A stretch of 13,871 nt of DNA from contig CBFGRU010000057.1 of NCBI GenBank assembly GCA_965651255.1, forward strand, positions 1 to 13,871. The letters run 5' to 3'. Source of the DNA: CBFGRU01 sp965651255 (lineage in GTDB: Bacteria; Planctomycetota; Phycisphaerae; Phycisphaerales; SM1A02). A model generated the notes under the pieces. That model was not told the origin of the DNA and did not search any database. It saw only the letters and a program-made list of their open reading frames with translations. Position 1 is the first letter of the stretch. Each line of letters starts with the position of its first letter. Of this stretch, positions 7,206 through 13,871 are shown piece after piece. The position numbers and the translations under genes are program-made.

Positions 7206-8546
7206 ATGGCCAAACACGCGCTTGTACCCGCAGCACCGATTGATCGTCTGCTGTCACCGTTCCACCGATTCATGCGTATCGAAGCGTCCGGTGGCATCCT
7301 GCTTTTGCTTTGTACGATTGTCGCCCTGATCTGGGCGAACAGTCCCTGGAAAGACAGTTATCACGACCTGTTTCACGAGACGACGATCAGCTTCGGCATC
7401 AGCGGACTGGTCACTATCGAGAAGCACCTGATTCATTGGATCAACGATGGATTGATGGCCATCTTCTTCTTCGTCGTCGGTCTGGAAATCAAGCGCGAAC
7501 TGCTGGTCGGTGAACTGGCGTCGATGAGGAAAGCTGCGTTGCCGATCGCCGCTGCCGCCGGGGGGATGCTGGTCCCGGCCGGAATCTTTGCACTGGTTCT
7601 CGCCGGGCGAGACGGCAGTCAGGGGTGGGGCATCCCGATGGCAACCGATATTGCCTTTGCCGTCGGTGTCATTGCGCTGCTGGGCAAGCGTGTCCCGATC
7701 GGATTGAAGGTCTTTCTGGTGGCACTGGCCATCGTTGATGACATTGGCGCGGTGCTGGTCATTGCACTTTTCTATACCGAGCGGCTGGATTGGGGGGTCC
7801 TGATCGCAGCGCATGCGGTACTGCTGATTTCCATCATCTTCAACCTGGCAGGGGTCAGGCGATCGTATGTCTATGCCACGCTGGGCGCGGTCATGTGGAT
7901 CCTCGTTCTGAAGTCGGGAGTGCATGCCACCATCGCAGGCGTCCTGATGGCGATGACGATTCCTTCGCGTATCCGCCTGTACGATGCGGAGTTCCTGCGT
8001 TCGACACGTTCGTTGCTCGATGAGTTTGAGCGAGCTGGGGATCCGAGCGACACCGTGGCGACGAATCAGGTCAAACAATCGGCAGTGCACTCACTGGAAG
8101 TTGCAACCGAACTTGCCCAGCCGCCGCTCCTGCGCATCGAGCACATGCTGGTCACCTGGGTTGCGTTCTTCATCATGCCGATTTTCGCACTGGCGAACGC
8201 CGGGGTGACGCTTGGCGGGAACATTATGGCCATGCTCCTCAGCCCGGTTTCGATTGGAATTGCGCTGGGCTTGCTGGTTGGTAAGCAGATTGGTGTGACG
8301 TTCCTGACCTGGCTGGCGGTGAAGTTCGGACTCGGCTCATTGCCCGCCGGGGTGACATGGATGCAGGTCTACGGCGCCAGTCTGCTCGCCGGCATCGGTT
8401 TCACCATGTCGCTCTTCATCGCCGGTCTGGCGTACACGAGTGATGCAACGATGCTTGAACAGGCCAAGGTCGGCATTCTCACCGGTTCACTGATTGCAGG
8501 TGTCGCCGGGTACCTTGTGCTCCAACGTGCAACGCGATCAACGTAA
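7206..8546 (+). CDS. nhaA: Na+/H+ antiporter NhaA
   Basis: A 446-residue inner-membrane protein that expels sodium in exchange for protons, supporting pH and salt homeostasis. Essential residues of the family are present: D148 in MATDIAFAVG (E. coli D133), the D178-D179 pair in LAIVDDIGAVL (E. coli D163-D164), and K360 in LLVGKQIGVTFLTWLA (E. coli K300). The family signatures NDGLMAIFFFVVGLEIKREL (80-99) and LLAGIGFTMSLFIAGLAY near the end are intact. About twelve hydrophobic segments fit the NhaA fold. A hydrophilic stretch, about residues 258-300, is longer than in E. coli NhaA, as in many non-enterobacterial members. The ATG at 7206 lacks an obvious ribosome binding site. It still fits, because the family block FMRIEASGGILLLL begins at residue 22. 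The gene is convergent with ccsA, 73 bp away. Confidence 0.97.
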   Translation: MAKHALVPAAPIDRLLSPFHRFMRIEASGGILLLLCTIVALIWANSPWKDSYHDLFHETTISFGISGLVTIEKHLIHWINDGLMAIFFFVVGLEIKRELLVGELASMRKAALPIAAAAGGMLVPAGIFALVLAGRDGSQGWGIPMATDIAFAVGVIALLGKRVPIGLKVFLVALAIVDDIGAVLVIALFYTERLDWGVLIAAHAVLLISIIFNLAGVRRSYVYATLGAVMWILVLKSGVHATIAGVLMAMTIPSRIRLYDAEFLRSTRSLLDEFERAGDPSDTVATNQVKQSAVHSLEVATELAQPPLLRIEHMLVTWVAFFIMPIFALANAGVTLGGNIMAMLLSPVSIGIALGLLVGKQIGVTFLTWLAVKFGLGSLPAGVTWMQVYGASLLAGIGFTMSLFIAGLAYTSDATMLEQAKVGILTGSLIAGVAGYLVLQRATRST

Positions 8547-8619
8547 CTGCACGGTGTATTCATCGCAAGCGGCATGCCGGCGCCCGTCCAGCTTGGAAGT
8601 GCGGGGATTCCCATCGCCA

Positions 8620-10368
8620 TCAAGCGTAACTGTGCAGGCCTGCGATCACGAAGTTGATCACGATCCAGTTGAACAGCATCACAGCGCAGCCGAAGATCGC
8701 AATGATCGCGGTCCACAGCCCCTTGTCTTTGACTTTCATCCGCACATGGATGAGAACGGCGTAGACAATAAACGTGTTCAGCGCGAAGACTTCCTTCGGG
8801 TCCCATCCCCATGGCCTGCCCCACGAGTGGTCCGCCCAGATCGCTCCCATGACGATTCCCGCCCAAAGCAGGACGAATGACAGTTCCATCAACACCATCG
8901 TCACGCCGTCGAAGACTTCGCCGAGCGTTGCTTTCGTGCGCGACAGTCGCGAGTCGCCGCCGGTTGCGGAAGTCAGGATCAATGAAGCCGCGCCTCCAGC
9001 CTTGGCGTAATCCTTCCGTCCACTGATCAGGCGGTATGCGATGTACAGCAACGCCGTGACCGATGCCATGAAGATGAGCGCATAGCTGAAGATGATGACA
9101 TTGGTGTGAATGTACAACCAGATGTCATGCAGGACGGGCATGCGATTGGAAATCTCAGCACTCAGTTCGAGCGGGAACAGTGTTGTGGCCATGATGGCTG
9201 CAGCGCTGGCTGCGGCGGAACCAATGGCGAACAGGTTGCGCATGGCTGTCTTCCGAAGGAAGAATTCACAGATGACGGCCAGCACGCCACCAAAGAGGGC
9301 AGCCGTGGTCACTGCCTCATACATGTTCGCGTTTGGGAAGTGACCCGATACATACCACCGCAGGAAGAACACAAACATGTGCGCAAGAAAGGCAATGGAG
9401 AACAGGGTCAGGCCGAACCAGCGCGCTGCGTTCCAACGATATACCACGCTCAAGAGCAGTGGGACCATGCTGAAGGCGTAGATCAGCCAGATGAGCTTCA
9501 TTCGTCCGAGCGAACTGAAGTACCACGATTCCCAGTGGAGTCGTGACTGATCTGGATAGATCTCCGGGTTGACTTGAGGAACAAGCTCTGCAAGTCGTTT
9601 CGCAGCGCGTTCGACATCGTCAATGTTCTGCGACATCCACGCAATGATGAGACTCGTCCAGGCGCTCGCAATCTGCGTCTGCAGCGAAGGATCGAGAGCC
9701 GGTGCGAGCTCGGGAGTCAGCGTGCTGTATTCTTCCACGGTCAACCAGGGGGTATCTACACCGGCACCTGGTGGCGGAATGATCCGCAACTGGTCGCGCA
9801 GCACTTCCGGATGAAGCAGGATCATGGCGCGGTCGATCATGTTGACGAACTTCTCTGTCCGCACCACGTCGATGCGCAGTCGATTGAGAAGCTCCCGGAC
9901 ACTTGCCCGTTCCATGAGCGAAGGGGCGATGAGGCCGGTGTCTTCAAAGTGCTTCAGAACACTCTCATTCCGCGTCAGTCCGTCCCGGACGAGGGCATCA
10001 ATGATCTCTTCGCGGACCGACTTGTTCTTGACGTACACGACGGCAGCATTCTCATACGCCTGCGGACGGGCAAGAAGATCGAGATAGCCCGCCACCGCGG
10101 AGCGGCCGGGAAACTCATGGGGACCGGCGATGTCCTTCAACATGCTGCGGGTAAACGACTCGAGCGAGTTGAACCGCCCATCGGTATGCACCGCGAGTTT
10201 CTGCAGCGACGACACATCGACCTGTTCCAGGAACGAAGCGGCGGTGTTGTTCGATTGCGCCTGACTTGTCAGGCAAAAGGCAATCATCACCACCATGCAG
10301 AGGAAGGTGCGAATCGGGCCTACGGCAGTGGCCGGGGTCGACCGATGGCGACAGGGAGGAACGTTCAT
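8620..10368 (-). CDS. ccsA: Cytochrome c biogenesis protein CcsA (ResC type) with periplasmic N-terminal domain
   Basis: A 582-residue inner-membrane heme handling protein, the CcsA/ResC half of the System II cytochrome c synthase. It presents heme on the periplasmic side for attachment to apocytochrome CXXCH motifs. The tryptophan-rich WWD motif WGRPWGWDPKE is at 516-526. Candidate heme-ligand histidines are H421 (WLYIHTNV), H541 (LIHVRMK) and H579 in the terminal GLHSYA; the family block RWYVSGHFPNANMYEA starts at 337. The N-terminus has a signal-like helix (about 19-36), then a periplasmic region of roughly 280 residues beginning LAVHTDGRFNSLESFTR. This resembles the DGR..PLDT start of the ectodomain in fused CcsBA proteins. 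The ATG at 10368 is certain: GGAGGTG lies five bases upstream, and it overlaps the resB stop as ATGA. The frame is open further upstream, but that stretch is resB in another frame. Confidence 0.94.
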   Translation of the reverse strand: MNVPPCRHRSTPATAVGPIRTFLCMVVMIAFCLTSQAQSNNTAASFLEQVDVSSLQKLAVHTDGRFNSLESFTRSMLKDIAGPHEFPGRSAVAGYLDLLARPQAYENAAVVYVKNKSVREEIIDALVRDGLTRNESVLKHFEDTGLIAPSLMERASVRELLNRLRIDVVRTEKFVNMIDRAMILLHPEVLRDQLRIIPPPGAGVDTPWLTVEEYSTLTPELAPALDPSLQTQIASAWTSLIIAWMSQNIDDVERAAKRLAELVPQVNPEIYPDQSRLHWESWYFSSLGRMKLIWLIYAFSMVPLLLSVVYRWNAARWFGLTLFSIAFLAHMFVFFLRWYVSGHFPNANMYEAVTTAALFGGVLAVICEFFLRKTAMRNLFAIGSAAASAAAIMATTLFPLELSAEISNRMPVLHDIWLYIHTNVIIFSYALIFMASVTALLYIAYRLISGRKDYAKAGGAASLILTSATGGDSRLSRTKATLGEVFDGVTMVLMELSFVLLWAGIVMGAIWADHSWGRPWGWDPKEVFALNTFIVYAVLIHVRMKVKDKGLWTAIIAIFGCAVMLFNWIVINFVIAGLHSYA

Positions 10369-12821
10369 GAGTGCACCTCCTCGGCCACGCCTGCTAAGGC
10401 ATGGCTCTCCGTGCTGGCTGCAGCGGAGTGCTTCGTTTGCTTCAGTTGATTCAGGACGCGTTGCTGCTGCCGGCGCCTGATGATCGGCTTGATGTAGAAC
10501 GCATAGATCATCCCGAAGACAGCGACGATGCATCCAGCCAATTGAACGTAGACGCCTTCCCGGTTCCCGACACCGAGGACGGTGTAGTTCAATCCCTTGT
10601 AGGGTTGTCCCGTCGGCCCCTGTTCCATGGGCGGGTCCCACATGGCCTGAAAGAACCAATAGCCATTGAACTCCGCGGGGTCATTGACGCTGACTCGCCG
10701 TTCCGTGCCTTGCTCCGGACCGCCGGCGCGGGTCCCATCGAGAAACTGAATCACGCTGGTCCAGTTCCGGATGGACAGGTTGGTCCCTGTGTAGCCGCCG
10801 ACGTGCTGCTGCCAGAGAAAATCATCAAGGACGACGGTTGCCGGCAGCGGGCGTCGTTCGCGCGAGAACATAAGCTCAATCTCACGGCCATCGGGGAGCA
10901 CTGCCCGTTTCGGTTGATAGTTGAAGCGCGTCATCGCTTCGGTCTGATCCCGAAACACGTAGTCATGGAACGGCAGCCACATGACGGGCGGTTGCGATCC
11001 CTCCGGCAGACGAACCTGAATCATGCGCAGACGCAGATCAAGATTGCGATCGCGCTGGTGCAGAGGCACGATCTGCGGTTTCATCACCACTTCCGCGCGA
11101 GCCAGGAAGCGATCCACGCGGACACTCACCTGATCCGTCAGGGCAACGCTTGATCCGCGCTCAACGAGGTGAATCCGCGGCTGTTTCGGGTTCATCGTCG
11201 CGACAATCAACCGCAGTTGATCCTCCGCAGGGCCGCCGACCACCGTCAGGGGAGGGGGCTGATAGCCGGGCTCGTACGTAATCTGGATTCCCGGATCGGT
11301 GGTGATCGTCTCCTGCGCCATATCGCCGGTGTCACCGGGAACGAAGTCCCGGTTATTGACGGGATCATCAAACACCCAGCGGCGAAATGTCCGTTCGGGA
11401 GTTTGAATCTCGACTGTCGCGAGAGAGACGCGCTGGCCGGGGCGAATCGTCAGATTGTTGGTGTAGCTCAGGACCCGGTAGGCGTAGTTCGTCCCGTCAA
11501 TCGCGCGGAAGGGAAGCTCGGGGTTCTCTTCCACGGTTTCGTCAATGGTGTGCAGGATCGGTTCCGAAGACTCCGGCAGGGAGATCCTGATGGTCGGTGC
11601 GACGAACCGCGCCAGTGACTGCACGGCCTCTTCATTCTGCACCCAGCGAAAGGCGACGCTTCCGTCATCCGAATCACGCTGACGTTCATCAAATGCGAGC
11701 AACTCGACATCGGACTCCTGATTGTCCGTTGTGTGGAAGTGCAATCGAACCGCAGGATTGAGCGTTTCGCCCCGCTCCAGCATTCGACTGGTTTCAACGG
11801 CGTAGCGAACATAGCCGGTCACACCGAACGCAATCTCCGCCATCGCATCATGGCGCTCCGTGGCCGTCGCAGTCAGATCAAGCGGATCCAGCGGAGGGAT
11901 GGGATCGCCCGGCGCCAGGAACACATCATCGTGATCGACCAGATAGTCCTGGTACTTCGGCAGGTCGCGGAGCGGCCGTTGCGCCCATTCAGTTTGGCCT
12001 CGCTCGCGGACATAAAGGGCTGACGATTGCATCAAGTAGAAATCACGCTGGGGAACCTGGCCCAACGACAGATTGATGGAATCGTCAAGAATTGCATTAC
12101 CAGTCACGCGGATCGCCCGGCCTTCGCCGGGTATGACATCTTCTGTGTACTCGGGGTAACCCGCGAGAAGCTGCCGCACGAAACGGCGCTCGGGAGTCTG
12201 GATCAATACGCTCACCGCGTAAGTGATTCGACCTTCATCCTCGCCGGTTCGGAGCTCCCATTCGGGATCGGTGTCGGCGATCTGAAACGTGTAATCACCA
12301 CGTTCATTGCGCATGACGAGGCGATTTCCCGGTACCGCGGGAAGGTACTGGGGTGGCGCTCCGGGAAGATTGATCACGACCTGACGGCGAACGATGAGCG
12401 TGTCACCTTCCAGCTTGGCGGTGAAGTACCACACGCTGCCCAGCGAGAGCATGATGATGCCACTATGGATCAACCATGCACCCAGCCGCAATGCATTCAG
12501 TGGAATTCGGCGCAACGTGGCAATCACGAGATTGATGCAGATGAGCGCGATCAGAAGATCGAACGGCCACCAGTGAAACCACTCAAACTCTGTCAACTCC
12601 ATCCCTCGCCACTGGCGCGGATAGACGTGGACCCATCCGTCACCGGTGGGGTAGATCAGTCCCGCCGAGCCGATCGAGGAATACACGAACAGGATCGCAA
12701 GCAGGATGACGCCGAGCCAGATGCTGCTGAAGAGGTCGAGCAGAATTCGGACGGGTTGCGGCCAGGGAATCGGGTCTCGCACTCGATGAGCGGGGCTGGT
12801 TGAGATTGTTTCTTCAGGCAT
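10365..12821 (-). CDS. resB: Cytochrome c biogenesis protein ResB (Ccs1)
   Basis: An 818-residue inner-membrane partner of CcsA in System II cytochrome c maturation. It has three N-terminal membrane segments (about 32-54, 85-103 and 114-134, the last with H119 in AWLIHSG), a periplasmic domain of roughly 620 residues, and a fourth segment (about 758-778) before a basic, cytoplasmic C-terminus (IIRRRQQQR). This topology is that of the ResB family (PF05140). Typical ResB proteins are around 450-550 residues, so the ectodomain here is expanded. The late motif FNGYWFFQAMWDPP matches the usual tryptophan-rich ResB segment before the last helix. The ATG at 12821 is the first plausible start; no good ribosome binding site is seen. 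The gene is translationally coupled to ccsA by a 4-base overlap and lies 87 bp downstream of a Rex/CRP-like operator. Confidence 0.92.
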   Translation of the reverse strand: MPEETISTSPAHRVRDPIPWPQPVRILLDLFSSIWLGVILLAILFVYSSIGSAGLIYPTGDGWVHVYPRQWRGMELTEFEWFHWWPFDLLIALICINLVIATLRRIPLNALRLGAWLIHSGIIMLSLGSVWYFTAKLEGDTLIVRRQVVINLPGAPPQYLPAVPGNRLVMRNERGDYTFQIADTDPEWELRTGEDEGRITYAVSVLIQTPERRFVRQLLAGYPEYTEDVIPGEGRAIRVTGNAILDDSINLSLGQVPQRDFYLMQSSALYVRERGQTEWAQRPLRDLPKYQDYLVDHDDVFLAPGDPIPPLDPLDLTATATERHDAMAEIAFGVTGYVRYAVETSRMLERGETLNPAVRLHFHTTDNQESDVELLAFDERQRDSDDGSVAFRWVQNEEAVQSLARFVAPTIRISLPESSEPILHTIDETVEENPELPFRAIDGTNYAYRVLSYTNNLTIRPGQRVSLATVEIQTPERTFRRWVFDDPVNNRDFVPGDTGDMAQETITTDPGIQITYEPGYQPPPLTVVGGPAEDQLRLIVATMNPKQPRIHLVERGSSVALTDQVSVRVDRFLARAEVVMKPQIVPLHQRDRNLDLRLRMIQVRLPEGSQPPVMWLPFHDYVFRDQTEAMTRFNYQPKRAVLPDGREIELMFSRERRPLPATVVLDDFLWQQHVGGYTGTNLSIRNWTSVIQFLDGTRAGGPEQGTERRVSVNDPAEFNGYWFFQAMWDPPMEQGPTGQPYKGLNYTVLGVGNREGVYVQLAGCIVAVFGMIYAFYIKPIIRRRQQQRVLNQLKQTKHSAAASTESHALAGVAEEVHS

Positions 12822-13133
12822 CGTGGCTTTGGGTCTCGGCGTGAGAGGTCGAGGAGGAGGACGCCAGTCGAGACGGTGTCAAACACGTGCGTGTGATGCC
12901 CAGTCCAGACTTTGTGATAATAGTCACAAAGTGGGGGGCTCGGGTATCGCGTTCAGCCGATTCAGGGTGAACGGGGTGAGGTTCGTACTGCATCGTAGAT
13001 GGTCTCATTCTCAGAGAGAACGAAAGGGCGAAGTTTCCACACCGTTCATCGTTGAAGTCCGCGGCCTGCTCATCACGGCGGAGAATGGGTGCGAGTCAGT
13101 CGCGGGCCCGGTGGTCTGGAGTATGCTTTGCAC
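12822..13133. other. 312-bp divergent intergenic region with operator
   Basis: This lies between divergent resB (-) and the NHL-repeat gene (+). Its main feature is the inverted repeat at 12909-12932, described separately. A TTGACA-like box on the - strand (12882-12877) has no -10 partner. A minor palindrome TTCTC-AGA-GAGAA lies at 13008-13020. No convincing small gene or RNA is seen; short open frames here are arginine- or serine-rich and look like chance. Confidence 0.5.
12909..12932. promoter_or_regulatory. Rex-like or CRP/FNR-like operator
   Basis: The arms ACTTTGTGA (12909-12917) and TCACAAAGT (12924-12932) are perfect reverse complements around the 6-base spacer TAATAG. The core fits the Rex operator TTGTGA-N6-TCACAA and also the CRP-family pattern TGTGA-N6-TCACA. 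It is 87 bp upstream of resB and about 200 bp upstream of the NHL gene. The spacer embeds -10-like hexamers on both strands: GATAAT at 12916-12921 on the +, with an upstream TG, and TATTAT on the -. A bound factor could therefore block initiation. Control of cytochrome c biogenesis by redox state or a CRP/FNR regulator is inferred. Confidence 0.7.
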
Positions 13134-13871
13134 GTGAACATCACATCATTTCGATTTCGAAGAGGTTGCGTCGGCAGCCGCTGTATCGCCCTGCTGATTG
13201 GGTTGGCCGCGCTGTCAATCATCTGGCCTGCCAACGCGGGCGCGAGTCAGGAATCAGATGCCGATTCTGCGCCACCGGCCTTTCGATTCGGCCCTTTCCA
13301 GAAGGAAGTTAGCAAACTTCGCGACGCCGTTGCAGCCAGCATTTCCGCCGATGGCCGCATCTGGGTCCTGGAGCGATCGGGGGGAGTGTTGCACATTCTT
13401 GATCGTGAAGGGAACAACGCGATTCAACATCGGCTGGCTTCCCCCGATGGTGTACCGATTCGCCGCGCCAGTTCATTTGCGCTCTCTCCGGACGAGAAGT
13501 TGGTGGCGATCGTCGATGAGATCAATGATCGAATTGTGCTGGTGTCGAGTGCGTTCCGCGAAGATGGCGTCGCGCAGGTCATTGGCCGGCGCGGAACGTC
13601 AGTGGGGGAGTTTCGCCAGCCCGCAGGGGTGGCCTGGATTGATGATGAGACGCTGCTCATCAGTGATCGTGGCAATGATCGCCTTCAGATCATCGGTTTG
13701 GATGGCACCGTCAAAGGTGTCGTGAACGGAACCGAGAACGAACCGGTCGTTCGTCCCGGAGCAGTCGCGGTTGACCGCGAACGCGGCCTTATCGCGCTCG
13801 TCGAACCGGATATGAACCGCGTCCGTGTGCTCGACCGGGATGGCGACGGGCGCGCGACCTGGGGTGATTGG
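13134..13871 (+). CDS. Secreted NHL-repeat (beta-propeller) protein, 3' end outside the window
   Basis: The frame is open from here to the end of the window (246 codons, no stop), so the gene is partial. The N-terminus has a basic region (FRFRRGCVGSRC), a hydrophobic stretch (about 18-31) and an AxA cleavage site after PANAGA (about residue 37), indicating export by the Sec pathway. At least one clear NHL repeat is visible from about residue 159: GEFRQPAGVAWI then LLISDRGNDRLQIIGLDG. Further blade-like segments lie before it (AASISADGRIWVLERSGG) and after it (PGAVAVDRERGLIALVEPD). Such proteins are extracytoplasmic six-bladed-type propellers whose partner cannot be told from sequence. The GTG at 13134 is given; an in-frame TTG at 13128 is six bases from GGAG (13118-13121) and is an equally good start. 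The gene is divergent from resB. Confidence 0.8.
   Translation, partial: MNITSFRFRRGCVGSRCIALLIGLAALSIIWPANAGASQESDADSAPPAFRFGPFQKEVSKLRDAVAASISADGRIWVLERSGGVLHILDREGNNAIQHRLASPDGVPIRRASSFALSPDEKLVAIVDEINDRIVLVSSAFREDGVAQVIGRRGTSVGEFRQPAGVAWIDDETLLISDRGNDRLQIIGLDGTVKGVVNGTENEPVVRPGAVAVDRERGLIALVEPDMNRVRVLDRDGDGRATWGDW

Noticed and set aside
7254..8090. Long open frame on the - strand opposite nhaA
   Set aside because: It is rich in D, Q, R and H with no domain. It is the mirror of the membrane-protein codons of nhaA.
8547..8619. CGGCATGCCG palindrome between nhaA and ccsA as a terminator
   Set aside because: It is a 10-base self-complementary string with no loop and no T-run, too short to support a terminator call.
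9574..10449. Long open frame on the + strand opposite ccsA
   Set aside because: It is histidine- and arginine-rich with no recognisable domain, and lies antisense to the strongly supported ccsA gene. It arises from the GC-biased codon use of the true gene.
10369..10659. In-frame extension of ccsA upstream of 10368
   Set aside because: The residues are arginine- and cysteine-rich and overlap resB in another frame. GGAGGTG and the ATGA junction fix the real start at 10368.
12027..12803. Long open frame on the + strand opposite resB
   Set aside because: It has no membrane, signal or domain features and low-complexity charged composition, and it is fully antisense to resB.
12854..12882. TTGACA box on the - strand as a resB promoter
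   Set aside because: The -35 hexamer is perfect, but 17 bp downstream lies CCTCCT, which is nothing like a -10 box. It was kept only as a note in the intergenic entry.

Overview
The window looks like ordinary chromosome from a free-living Gram-negative-type bacterium with moderately high GC. The gene set points to Planctomycetota, possibly a Phycisphaerae-like lineage. This is inferred from family resemblance: a lipid-anchored Dabb protein, a single-chain hydantoinase/oxoprolinase with an extra N-terminal module, a DUF3553 protein, a small coiled-coil protein with a YLVFDLEATRREN core, and a System II cytochrome c maturation pair with very large ectodomains. I see no mobile element, CRISPR array, integrase or long repeat.

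Layout. At 1-78 is a possible C-terminal tail of a + strand gene, facing a - strand Dabb lipoprotein (534-121) across a small hairpin. Divergent from the lipoprotein is a 1280-residue fused 5-oxoprolinase/hydantoinase (606-4448). It runs convergently into a YmdB/TIGR00282-type metallophosphoesterase (5292-4465). After a 332-bp divergent gap come two + strand genes: a DUF3553 protein (5625-6245) and a 110-residue coiled-coil protein (6436-6768). A perfect 14-bp stem-loop follows, then a complete tRNA-Ser(GCT) with its own promoter-like boxes (6991-7080), then nhaA (7206-8546).

The right third is a - strand cytochrome c biogenesis operon. resB (12821-10365) is followed by ccsA (10368-8620), joined by an ATGA overlap with a strong ribosome binding site. 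Together they form the heme export and ligation machine of System II, so the cell makes c-type cytochromes. Upstream of resB is a perfect 9-bp inverted repeat with 6-bp spacing (12909-12932). It fits both a Rex operator (TTGTGA-N6-TCACAA) and a CRP/FNR-family site (TGTGA-N6-TCACA), which suggests redox or respiratory control. On the other side of this region a secreted NHL-repeat protein begins (13134) and runs off the window.

I found no clearly new multi-gene system. The observations most worth checking are the operator, the beta-rich insert in the oxoprolinase, the Asn-to-Asp change in the phosphoesterase active site, and the two unassigned protein regions in the DUF3553 and coiled-coil genes.
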